A DNA stretch of 64,000 nucleotides from DATGPD01 sp041398565. GTDB lineage: Bacteria; Planctomycetota; UBA1135; UBA2386. This document shows, in pieces, positions 23,850 to 31,706 of this stretch. The DNA lies in the NCBI GenBank assembly GCA_041398565.1, contig JAWKUN010000003.1, positions 682,001 through 746,000 of the forward strand, written 5' to 3'. The position numbers were made by a program, and so were the translations under genes. Position 1 is the first letter of the stretch, and every line of letters starts with the position of its first letter. The notes beneath the pieces are model-generated. The model worked only from the letters and a program-made list of their open reading frames with translations. It searched no databases and was not told the DNA's origin.

Positions 23850-24607
23850 CACGCCCACTGGAGCCCGACCCAGAAGCGGAACTCGTTCTGGCTCGGGTTG
23901 CGTTGGTTCTGGCGGCCGAGCGCGTTGGAGATGTGGTGGTAGGTCCCGCCGATGAGAAGGTGCGACGCGTCGTACAGAGGCACTTCGACGCCCGGTCCGA
24001 ACGAGAACGTGAAGTTCCACTCGGTGCCGCCCGGGGGCACTTGCTCCGTGGTCTGCAGGTAGCCCGCGGTGCCGTCGACGAAGATGCCGAGGTCGGGCGT
24101 GGAGTACGGGTAGACACGCGCCGCCAGTTGCCCCTCGATGCCGTAGGCATCGTGGCCGGGTGCCTTGAACACGTCGCCCTCCAGGCCGAGGCCGAGCGCG
24201 AAGCGGTCGTGCAGGAACCAGTGCAGGAAGGCGCCGCCGCCGTACGCGTCGACCTCGCCGTCGCCGTCCCAGAACAGCGACCGACGCAGGATCGGGACGC
24301 CGTAGAAGCCCCGGGCCATGACGGTCACGTCGTCGGCGTGGTGCAGGGGCGGCTCGATGTCCTCGGCGTCTCGGCCCGTGTCGTCACCCTGTTCGGCGAC
24401 GGGGTCCTGTCGACCCCGGGTCTGCCCCAGCCCCGGGTCGGAGGTGGCTCGCGTCGCCGCGGGGCTCGCGGGCTGGAGTTCGGCCACCGGCGGCTCGCCG
24501 CGGCAGCTGGCCAGCAGAGCCAGGAGGACGAGCGGTCGCACCCGGCGGCGGCTCCGAAGGTGTGAGTCGGCGACGCGGGCTGACCCTGGGGGGCGACCGT
24601 CGGACAT
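23846..24607 (-). CDS. PagL-like acyloxyacyl hydrolase, outer-membrane beta-barrel
   Basis: About 253 residues from the ATG at 24607, with a lipobox-like LLASC near residue 36. The C-terminal ~150 residues alternate hydrophobic and polar residues as in an eight-stranded barrel and end in an aromatic (LQWAW). TYHHISNAL near 222 followed by NPSQNEFRFWVG matches the H-x-S plus Glu arrangement of lipid A 3-O-deacylase PagL (family knowledge). If correct it implies lipid A or a similar acylated lipid in this organism. More upstream starts add an unlikely Arg-rich leader. Confidence 0.7.
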   Translation of the reverse strand: MSDGRPPGSARVADSHLRSRRRVRPLVLLALLASCRGEPPVAELQPASPAATRATSDPGLGQTRGRQDPVAEQGDDTGRDAEDIEPPLHHADDVTVMARGFYGVPILRRSLFWDGDGEVDAYGGGAFLHWFLHDRFALGLGLEGDVFKAPGHDAYGIEGQLAARVYPYSTPDLGIFVDGTAGYLQTTEQVPPGGTEWNFTFSFGPGVEVPLYDASHLLIGGTYHHISNALGRQNQRNPSQNEFRFWVGLQWAW

Positions 24608-24735
24608 GCTGTCGGGGGCGGCCAGTGCCGCGCTGGTGCCGTGGATCCAGCGCCGGAGAGAGGGGCACAGCTCGAGGATCCCGCCCCTGCCGCGCCGATA
24701 CGCAGCCCTTGCAGCCCATGGCATGCGCTGCAGGG

Positions 24736-24751
24736 CGCGAGTGCACTCGCG
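24736..24751. repeat. perfect 16-bp palindrome
   Basis: CGCGAGTGCACTCGCG, ~130 nt upstream of the PagL-like gene start on the minus strand and ~60 nt beyond the stop of the S41 peptidase gene. Candidate operator; sequence alone does not identify a regulator. Confidence 0.5.
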
Positions 24752-24811
24752 TCCGGGGGAGACTGCGTGAGCCGGAGACGGTGCTCGCATTCGCCCGAGA
24801 CAATAGATGAG

Positions 24812-26164
24812 TCAACCGCGGCGAGCCAAGGTCGCGATCGCGGCGCGCAGCAATCGCTGCTCCCAATCCTGGCGGGCGGCGCGCACCGAGCCCAGTCGTT
24901 CGACGTCCTGCAGCCGCAGGAGCACGGGCACGTCCGGGACGACGCCTTCGTCTTGCAGTCCACGCCCCTTCGTGTCGAGCAGGCGCTCGCGGCCGAACGA
25001 CAGGGTGGAGCCGTCCTCGCCGGCCACCGTTTGCACCGCGGCCTCGGCGCCGATGGTACGTTCGCCGACCACCATGGCGCCGCAATCCGTCTGCAACAAG
25101 CGCGCGAGGTGCTCGGCGGCGCTGCCCGTGTGCCAGCTGGTGAGCACGACGACCGGCTTGCTGAAGATCGGCGGGCGCGGGTCCCACTCCGCGTGGCGGA
25201 AGTAGTTGTAGCTCAGCAGGCCGAACAGGTAGGTCGACCGCTCTTCGGGCAGGACCTGCGTGTAGGTGGAGCGCAGGAAACGCCCGGCAAAGGCGCGGGT
25301 GGTGGCGTAGTCGCCGCCGCCGTTGTTGCGCAGGTCGAGCACCAGCCCGTCGCTCGCCATCGCGTCGTCCACCAGCGTGTCGAGGTGTCGCGAGAACGCT
25401 CCGGGATCGTCCTGCGCCAGGTCGTCGAGGCTGAAGGTGTCGACCCGCAGGAGGGCAAAGCGGTCGAGCTTGGTGAGCTTGGCCGCGGCCACCGGCGACC
25501 GGCGCAGCTTCATGGACTTGTCGATGCGCAGGATCAGTTGGTCGCCGTCGACGGTGACCTTCGGCGGCGGTGCGCTCGGCCGGTGCAGGACGTGGCGTGA
25601 CGACGTGCCGTCCGACCAGCGCAGGGCGAGCTCGACGCTCGAGTCCGGCGGGCCGAGGAAGAGGTTCTCGACCAGGGGCCAGACCACGGGCACGTCTTCG
25701 ATGCGCACGATCTCCGGTGCCGTGCAGGCCTCGGCGGGCAAGTGATCGGGGCCCTGGGGGGCTGCCCCTGGCGGCCAGCTGGTGACGTGGATGTGACCCT
25801 CGAGCACGATCCGCGTGAATCCTTCGATGTCGTCGAGGGAGGTGGCGGCGACGTCGTTCTCGCGCCAGTTCGCCGCCGGCACGGTGAGTGACACGTGCGG
25901 ATCGGCGAGCCGAGCCAGCATGCCGGTGAGCAGGTGGTAGAACTCGCTCGGCCGGCGCGCGTAGACCGCGGCCGACCGGTACTGCGCGCGCAGGGCGTTC
26001 CAGTCGACGTGCTTGTGCCCGAAGTAGGGGTAGCCGTCGGCCAGCGCCTGCCAGTAGGTGTCGAACACGCGCAGGCGTCCCGCTTCCTCGCTGGCGAGGG
26101 TCGAGCAGCCGGCGAGGAGGGTCGCCGCCGCGAACGCCGCCAGGCGCCGCCGTCTGTCGTGCAT
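24812..26164 (-). CDS. S41-family peptidase lipoprotein
   Basis: 450 residues with lipobox LLAGCS. An N-terminal helical region is followed by the S41 protease core: LVLDLRNNGGGD near 275, VVVLTSWHTGSAAEHLA with the predicted catalytic Ser near 348, and VGERTIGAEA near 365. The usual PDZ domain is not apparent, so it resembles tricorn-like or C-terminal-processing-protease relatives without PDZ. Anchored to a membrane facing the periplasm. Either ATG 26164 or GTG 26167 may start it; it lies 7 nt after the preceding gene of the same operon. Confidence 0.85.
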   Translation of the reverse strand: MHDRRRRLAAFAAATLLAGCSTLASEEAGRLRVFDTYWQALADGYPYFGHKHVDWNALRAQYRSAAVYARRPSEFYHLLTGMLARLADPHVSLTVPAANWRENDVAATSLDDIEGFTRIVLEGHIHVTSWPPGAAPQGPDHLPAEACTAPEIVRIEDVPVVWPLVENLFLGPPDSSVELALRWSDGTSSRHVLHRPSAPPPKVTVDGDQLILRIDKSMKLRRSPVAAAKLTKLDRFALLRVDTFSLDDLAQDDPGAFSRHLDTLVDDAMASDGLVLDLRNNGGGDYATTRAFAGRFLRSTYTQVLPEERSTYLFGLLSYNYFRHAEWDPRPPIFSKPVVVLTSWHTGSAAEHLARLLQTDCGAMVVGERTIGAEAAVQTVAGEDGSTLSFGRERLLDTKGRGLQDEGVVPDVPVLLRLQDVERLGSVRAARQDWEQRLLRAAIATLARRG

Positions 26165-26171
26165 CACCGGC

Positions 26172-27425
26172 TCACTGCGACGGGTAGTTGGTCTTGACCC
26201 ACTCGGCCCACTTCTCGTCGAAGGTGAGCGGCGTCAGGCCATAGACCGTGCGCAGCGCTTCGCGGCAGGCGGCGATGATGTCCGACTGGTCGACGGACCA
26301 GTCCTTGGGATTCACCCGCCCCTTCACCTGCAGCATGAAGTCACCGAACTTCTGCGGGTCGGTGGCCAGCAGGTAGTCCCAACGCGACCACAAGAACTCG
26401 TTGTCGGGCCAGTTGATCGCCGAGTACTGGCGCCAGGTCATCACCTCGGCGAAGGCGCGGACCTTGCCGGCAGTCACGGCGGCGCGCACGTCCGGCTTCC
26501 AGTTCCACTTTGCCGACGGGTTGTGCGCGGCACCCTCGTCACGGCAGAAAGAGTTGAAGCGCTCGCTGATCCGGCGCTCGAACCAGTGCGCCAGGCCCTC
26601 GGTGATCCACACCGGGGTGTCGTAGGAGTAGCTGCGGTAGCCGTCGATGAAGTTGTGCACCAAGCAGTGTTCGAGGTGGGCGTGCAGAGCGGTGTCGTCC
26701 TTCAAGCGACCGTCCTCCATGGTGGTGCCCACGGCGTACATCAGGGCGCCGGTCTTGATGAAGTGCCAGCGCTGCCCGAACGACGTGTCGCGGCCGATGA
26801 AGCTCTTGAGGTAGTCCTCGCAGGTCGCGCCCTTCTCGGTGATGAGCAGCAGGTACTTCTCCCGCATGCCGAGGTACTTGCCGTAGCCCATGAAGCGGCC
26901 GTTGCCGACGATGACGCTCGCCTTGTCGGCCGGGAAGTCCTCGTCCTTCACGCCGAGCATGTCCTGAAACGCGCGGTACGACTTCTCGCTGCGGTGCGCC
27001 AAGAGGTGCAGGCGCAGCCACGGCGTGAGCGTGCGCGTCTTGACGTTGACTCGGGGCAGCTTCTCCGACAGCTCGGTCAGCTCGGTGCGGATCTTGTCGC
27101 GGATCTTGGGCTCGAGCGGCACGTTCCAGGCCGGCAACGCGCTGCCGATCTTGAAGTGGGCGGTCTCCACCCACAGGAACTTCTCGTACTCGAGGTGCTT
27201 GTCGATGTCCTCGGAGGTGGCGGGGTTAGGACCGCGTTCGCCGAAGGGGAACGGCCCGTACGAGACGTAGCCGGCCTTGGCCAACGCCTTGGGGTCGTTG
27301 TCCGTGTGCGGGTCGATGCGCCAGCGCGGCAGCTTCGGCTTGCTCTGCGCGGTCGTGCCGGCGGCGAGACCGAGGATCGCCACGACCAACGGTGGTCCCA
27401 GCCGGAGGCATCGTCCGAGGTTCAT
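26172..27425 (-). CDS. exported peptidase-MA-like protein with degenerate zinc motif
   Basis: 417 residues with a signal peptide ending at TTAQ. The region HLEHCLVHNFIDGY near 247 and PVWITEGLAHWFERR near 268 occupy the places where gluzincin-like (DUF1570/peptidase MA) proteins have H-E-x-x-H and the W-x-x-E-G-L third ligand. Here the first motif is not H-E-x-x-H, so zinc binding by the canonical set is doubtful. The ATG overlaps the stop of the upstream HEAT-like gene (ATGA). Part of a minus-strand operon of exported proteins. Confidence 0.72.
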   Translation of the reverse strand: MNLGRCLRLGPPLVVAILGLAAGTTAQSKPKLPRWRIDPHTDNDPKALAKAGYVSYGPFPFGERGPNPATSEDIDKHLEYEKFLWVETAHFKIGSALPAWNVPLEPKIRDKIRTELTELSEKLPRVNVKTRTLTPWLRLHLLAHRSEKSYRAFQDMLGVKDEDFPADKASVIVGNGRFMGYGKYLGMREKYLLLITEKGATCEDYLKSFIGRDTSFGQRWHFIKTGALMYAVGTTMEDGRLKDDTALHAHLEHCLVHNFIDGYRSYSYDTPVWITEGLAHWFERRISERFNSFCRDEGAAHNPSAKWNWKPDVRAAVTAGKVRAFAEVMTWRQYSAINWPDNEFLWSRWDYLLATDPQKFGDFMLQVKGRVNPKDWSVDQSDIIAACREALRTVYGLTPLTFDEKWAEWVKTNYPSQ

Positions 27426-28291
27426 AGCTTGCTCTTGATCTGCTTGGCCATCTCGATCGATTGGAACACCGAGAGGTCGTCGAGGGCGGGCTCGTCGAGG
27501 ACCACCACCCGCAGGGCGTTGATGGCTTCCTTCTTGACGACGTTGTCGGAGGAGTCCAGTTCGCGTGCGACCTTGCCGGCGTGCTCGCGCACGCCGGCAC
27601 TGCGGAACAAGCGCAGCGCTGCCACCTTGTCCGTGTATTCCTCGCTGAGGAGCTTGGTGGTGAGCCAGCCGCTCACCTCCGGTGTGCGGTTCTTGCGCAG
27701 CACCGGTTCGAGCCAGGCGCGCGCGCCGTTCCAGTCCGCCTTGACCCGCGCGAACACCTTGTCCATGCCGGCGACGTCGCCTCGGGCAGCGAGACCGACC
27801 GCGCCGCGGTAGGCGACCTCGTCGTCCTTGTCCGCCAGGCACTTGCGCAGGGGCTCGGCGACGTTCTCGGCCTCGAGTTCGACCAGCCGGCCGGCGGCCC
27901 AGCAGCGCCGCGCGGTCACCTTGGCGGCCACGTCTTTGGCGATCAGCGGCGTGTGCTCCTTGGCGGTCACGCGGTCGAGGACACGGACGATGAAGCCGTT
28001 GGCGTTGGTCTTGGCGTCGGAGAGGCGGCCGCACAGGATTGGGGCGGCTCCGGCGCCCATGGCGACGAGCTCGTCGACGGACTTCTCGTGCAGCTCGGGG
28101 TTGTCGAGGCGGAAGTTCTGCAGCAACTGGTCGATGCGGTCGATCTGCAGGCGTTCGAGCTTGGGCCAGGCGGGCTTGGCGGCCGCTGGCTTCTGGGTCG
28201 CGGGCTTGGCCGGCGCGTCCTGGGCGGGCACCGGCGGCGTGAGCGCCGCGATGGACACGGCGGCGAGCGAGGAAAGGAAGGAGCGGATCAT
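27422..28291 (-). CDS. exported HEAT-repeat-like protein
   Basis: 289 residues with a signal peptide (cleavage after PVPAQ), a Lys/Ala/Pro linker, and ~220 residues of helical repeats reminiscent of HEAT/PBS-lyase repeats (VDELVAMGAGAAPILCGRL, DDEVAYRGAVGLAARGD, KKEAINALRVVV). Such repeats bind proteins. Start and stop each overlap the neighbouring gene by ATGA, giving strict translational coupling on both sides. Confidence 0.75.
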   Translation of the reverse strand: MIRSFLSSLAAVSIAALTPPVPAQDAPAKPATQKPAAAKPAWPKLERLQIDRIDQLLQNFRLDNPELHEKSVDELVAMGAGAAPILCGRLSDAKTNANGFIVRVLDRVTAKEHTPLIAKDVAAKVTARRCWAAGRLVELEAENVAEPLRKCLADKDDEVAYRGAVGLAARGDVAGMDKVFARVKADWNGARAWLEPVLRKNRTPEVSGWLTTKLLSEEYTDKVAALRLFRSAGVREHAGKVARELDSSDNVVKKEAINALRVVVLDEPALDDLSVFQSIEMAKQIKSKL

Positions 28292-28980
28292 CGTTTGAGC
28301 CAGGGCGGCAGGGCGTCGACGTAAGCGGGGTGCACGTAGGTCAACTTGCCTGCCAGGGCCAGCTGCTGCGTCTTCCACCACGTCTCGAACGTGCCTTTGT
28401 CGTGGGTGTAGAAGGGGACTTGGTAGGCGTCGACCAAGTCCCCGGAACGCTCGATGCCGGGGCGGTGGTCGGAGAACGAGAGGAGGCAGAAGCCGCGCGG
28501 CACCTCGACCACCGGGCTGACGAGCCCGAAGTTGTCGGGATCGAAGCACCAGGCCGCCTGCGCCAGCTCCATCCCGCCCCGCCCGATGAGGCCGGGCGAC
28601 GCCTCGCCGCCGGCGATCGCACCCTTGGCGCGCAGCTGCGGGTCGGCGCCGCCGCTCGCCATCACGCTGCGACGCATGGCCTCGGCTCGCTCTCGCAGGG
28701 CGGCACGTTCGCTGGCGAACGCACGCTGGGCGAAGCGCAAGGGCAGGACGTGCTGGTCGAGCACCAGCTGGCGTGCCAGATCGAGGCCTGGTCGATCGCC
28801 GCTCTCGCGCACGAAGGTGAGCAGCGGCTCGAGTTCGGACTCGTGGACGTCGACGCCGTCGAGCTCGAGGATCACGCCGGGACGCGCCTGCGGCGGGCGG
28901 CCAGAGTGGTCGCAGCCGGCGCCGGCCAGAGACAGCAGACAGAGTCGGGCCGGGTGGCGCAGCGATCGGAGGACGTTCAC
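28288..28980 (-). CDS. lipoprotein with parvulin/SurA-like segment
   Basis: 230 residues. The lipobox is AGAGCD. The N-terminal part (LELDGVDVHESELEPLL) resembles the first helix of SurA-type chaperones, and the segment VSPVVEVPRGFCLLSFSDHRPG near 165-185 (quoted in part: VVEVPRGFCLLSFSD) resembles the end of parvulin rotamase domains. The rest of the rotamase domain is short, so catalysis is uncertain. The GTG start overlaps the upstream stop and its own stop overlaps the HEAT gene start. Confidence 0.65.
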   Translation of the reverse strand: MNVLRSLRHPARLCLLSLAGAGCDHSGRPPQARPGVILELDGVDVHESELEPLLTFVRESGDRPGLDLARQLVLDQHVLPLRFAQRAFASERAALRERAEAMRRSVMASGGADPQLRAKGAIAGGEASPGLIGRGGMELAQAAWCFDPDNFGLVSPVVEVPRGFCLLSFSDHRPGIERSGDLVDAYQVPFYTHDKGTFETWWKTQQLALAGKLTYVHPAYVDALPPWLKR

Positions 28981-29660
28981 TTCTTGTCGAACAGCTCGAG
29001 GAAGGAGCAGGCCTTCTGGGTCAGGAAGCGGTAGGTGGAATAGAGGTAGTTGCTCAGGGCCGGCAGATTCTCGGTCGTGGTCGCCGAGGCGAAGCTGCCG
29101 GTGTTCTCGATCCACAGCGAGCGCGGGTCCTGTGTCCACGTCTCGAACCTGAGGTTGAAGGTCTCGCCGTGGCCCTCTGCCTGCGGGAAGGTCAAGCGCA
29201 CGCCCATCGCCTGCAGCGGCCGGCCGAAGCTGGCCAGCGCGTCGTCGCCCTGGCTGAGCATGCCGTGGGCGAGCAGTTCGGTGCTGGAAGCCCAGTGGCG
29301 CGGGGTGACCAGCGAGCGCACGACGAACTGTTGCGCGACCGAGCTGCGGATGCCGAGGACCTGGAAGCTGAGACTGCTCAGGTTCACGAGACGCGTGGCG
29401 AAGTCCTCGACCGTGGTGCTGCGCAGCTCCTCGCGCACGACGATGCGGTCGGGAAGGAACGTGGCCACGGACACCGCGCCCGGCGTCTGCACCAGGTTCG
29501 ACAGGTGGATGCCGTCCTGGGCGATCTGGAAATTCTGGTACGCGATCTCGCGGCGGCTGAACAAGCTGTTGTGGATCTGCTGCACGCGTTCGGCCTGCAG
29601 GGTCACCGGCTGGAACAGGATCTCCGCCAAGAACGCGATGGTGCGCGGATCGTAGCTCAT
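28977..29660 (-). CDS. cytoplasmic protein of unknown function, first gene of the exported-protein operon
   Basis: 227 residues without a signal peptide or membrane segment; mixed alpha/beta composition. No family was recognised. The start MSYDPRTIAFLAEIL is supported by TATCCT 10 nt upstream and by loss of protein-like sequence before it. It heads a run of overlapping minus-strand genes whose other members are all exported, which makes its apparent cytoplasmic location notable. Confidence 0.75.
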   Translation of the reverse strand: MSYDPRTIAFLAEILFQPVTLQAERVQQIHNSLFSRREIAYQNFQIAQDGIHLSNLVQTPGAVSVATFLPDRIVVREELRSTTVEDFATRLVNLSSLSFQVLGIRSSVAQQFVVRSLVTPRHWASSTELLAHGMLSQGDDALASFGRPLQAMGVRLTFPQAEGHGETFNLRFETWTQDPRSLWIENTGSFASATTTENLPALSNYLYSTYRFLTQKACSFLELFDKK

Positions 29661-30003
29661 CGGGCCAGGCAGGATAGACGGCGGCGGGTCGCCGGCAACG
29701 ACCGGTCCGCCTCCGAGCCGAGCACGCGTGGCCGGTCTGCTCGCAGTGGACCGGGCGCGGTTGGCCAGGAGGCTCGCGGCGGGCCGCCACCGCGGATCAG
29801 CCGACTCGTGGTCCTGCCGACAGGATCCACCGAATGGCCGGCCCGATTCGGCCCTCGGTCGCTGGGGCCCCGGCCCCACCGGGCACTTTTCGGGAGGAGC
29901 GGCCCAGCGCTCGACGTCGTGGGGCATCTTGACGCAAGCATGGCCTCGATCTGGCTCGCCGGCTGGCTACACTCCCACCCCCCTGTTGCGCCCAAACTCG
30001 TCC
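29661..30003. other. divergent intergenic region
   Basis: 343 bp between the unknown operon leader and the parvulin-like gene. It holds the TATCCT element of the left gene and, for the right gene, TACACT at 29968-29973 as a possible -10 without a good -35. No coding sequence recognised. Confidence 0.55.
29671..29676 (-). promoter_or_regulatory. -10-like TATCCT before the minus-strand operon
   Basis: On the minus strand TATCCT lies 10 nt before the ATG at 29660. The transcript would begin within ~4 nt of the start codon. Confidence 0.4.
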
Positions 30004-31602
30004 ATGAGACTCTCGTTCCTTTCGTCGGTGCTGACGCTCGCAGCCGTCGCGAGCGCCACGGCCCAGAATCCCAACGACATCCAGAACCTCTCGATCGAGG
30101 GACTCGAGCAGCGCATCGCCGACGTGGAGAAGGCGCTGGCGTCAGCCCGCACTGCCGGCCTGCGTGAGATCAAGGTCAACGGAGTGGTGCTGTCGCCGCT
30201 CTACGTGTGGCGCGAGCTCATCCACCTGGCCGGCACGCGGCAGGTGCAGCAGTTCATCGACGACTGCTTCCTCGAGGAGTGGAAACAGGAGGCGATCACC
30301 AAGGGCGGACGGGATCCCAAGGAGTTCGAGCTCGACGAGGCACAGGTGGCCGAGAAGCTGGGCAAGGACCTCAAGGAGTTCCAGCTGAAGAACCCCGGGG
30401 TGCCGTTCTGGGAGGCGGTTCGCTCGATGACCCAGATGACCAAGGAGGCCTACCTGCACCAGTACCGGCAGACCGAGGTGTTCAACAAGGTGTTCTTCCC
30501 CGGGCCGGCGAAGAACTGGCCGGACATCACGCGCGAGGCGATCATGGCCTCGGCCGCCGACAACAACGGCAAGCAGTTCTGGGACAACATCGAGAAGACC
30601 TCGGTCGACGAGCAAGGCAACCCGCGCGAGCTGCCGCCCTTCTGGATGATGTTGTGCAAGCAGTGGGTGACGAAGCAGCTCAAGAAGTGGAGCGACATCC
30701 GCTACCCCTCCGACGGTTTGCCGCCGGAGTTGGCATTGAGCGTCAACGGCGTGCCGTGGAAGACCGAGGACGCGTTCCAGACGGTGCGCGCCGGTCTGTT
30801 CCAGCAGGACGTCGAGCGCGCCGCGATCGAGGTGACGGTGCGCGAGGCACTGCGTCAGGCGCTGGTCGCTGCCGGTTCCTACCTGAGCGACGAAGAGTTC
30901 CGCAAGGAGTTCGACGAGTATCGCCAGGAGTACGACAACACGCCGTTCACCACCGAGGTCATCGCCGTCAACTTCAAGGGCTACCCGAGCCTCGAAGCCT
31001 TCCGGCAGCGCTGGCGTTTGATCCGCTCGTTCGAGAAGATGATCGCCAAGGAAGTCAACGACGACAACCTGCAGGCGCACGCCGAGCGCTTCAAGTCGTT
31101 CTTCGGTGAGGGCTCGGTGTCGGTCGACGGCATCCAGTTCTACGCCCGCGACCTCAAGACCGGCGCCTGGCAGCCGGACGGCATGGTGAAGGCGCGCGCG
31201 CGCGCGCTCGCCGCCTTCGACGAGATCAAGCAGGGCGCCAAGTTCGACGACGTCCAGGTCAAGCGCGGCGAGTACTACGCCACCGACCAGGACAAGGGTC
31301 GCTTCAACGCCAAGCCCTACAATCAGCTGCGTCAGGTGATGCGCGAGAACGAGTTCACCGACCTGCTGATCGGCTTCTCGGCTGCCAACTTCGCCTACTA
31401 CGACGCGCCCGAGGGCAAGGTGGTCGGCCCGCTGCCCGGCCCCGACGCCTACTGGGTGATCCGCGTCAACTCGCGCACGCCATCGCGGGCAGCGCCCTCT
31501 GTCAGCGACAGTCGCACGCGCGAGCTGGTCAAGCAGGACTACATCGCCTGGCGCTTCCTGCAGTGGGCCAACGATGTCGTGGCCAAGGCCAAGATCGAGT
31601 AG
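30004..31602 (+). CDS. exported SurA/parvulin-like folding factor
   Basis: 532 residues with a signal peptide ending at SATAQ. The body is mostly helical and charged, with SurA-like alternation of helical segments (KEAYLHQYRQTEVFNKVFF). The C-terminal GKVVGPLPGPDAYWVIRV near 470-488 matches the closing strands of a parvulin rotamase domain. Probably a periplasmic peptidyl-prolyl isomerase or chaperone; whether the rotamase is active is unclear. The gene diverges from the minus-strand operon that also has a parvulin-like lipoprotein, and ends before a strong terminator. Confidence 0.72.
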   Translation: MRLSFLSSVLTLAAVASATAQNPNDIQNLSIEGLEQRIADVEKALASARTAGLREIKVNGVVLSPLYVWRELIHLAGTRQVQQFIDDCFLEEWKQEAITKGGRDPKEFELDEAQVAEKLGKDLKEFQLKNPGVPFWEAVRSMTQMTKEAYLHQYRQTEVFNKVFFPGPAKNWPDITREAIMASAADNNGKQFWDNIEKTSVDEQGNPRELPPFWMMLCKQWVTKQLKKWSDIRYPSDGLPPELALSVNGVPWKTEDAFQTVRAGLFQQDVERAAIEVTVREALRQALVAAGSYLSDEEFRKEFDEYRQEYDNTPFTTEVIAVNFKGYPSLEAFRQRWRLIRSFEKMIAKEVNDDNLQAHAERFKSFFGEGSVSVDGIQFYARDLKTGAWQPDGMVKARARALAAFDEIKQGAKFDDVQVKRGEYYATDQDKGRFNAKPYNQLRQVMRENEFTDLLIGFSAANFAYYDAPEGKVVGPLPGPDAYWVIRVNSRTPSRAAPSVSDSRTRELVKQDYIAWRFLQWANDVVAKAKIE

Positions 31603-31650
31603 CCGAGAGCCGGCGGTCGACGCCTGATTGGCGTAGAGACCTGCGGAGTG

Positions 31651-31678
31651 GAGGCGGCGCGAGCCGCCTCTTTTCTTT
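31651..31678 (+). terminator. intrinsic terminator
   Basis: GAGGCGGC (31651-31658), loop GCGA, GCCGCCTC (31663-31670), then TTTTCTTT. Perfect 8-bp GC-rich stem with tetraloop and T tract, 48 nt after the parvulin-like gene. The clearest factor-independent terminator in the window. Confidence 0.88.
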
Positions 31679-31706
31679 CCGTCGCCGCCCTGCACAGTGG
31701 GGTCGA

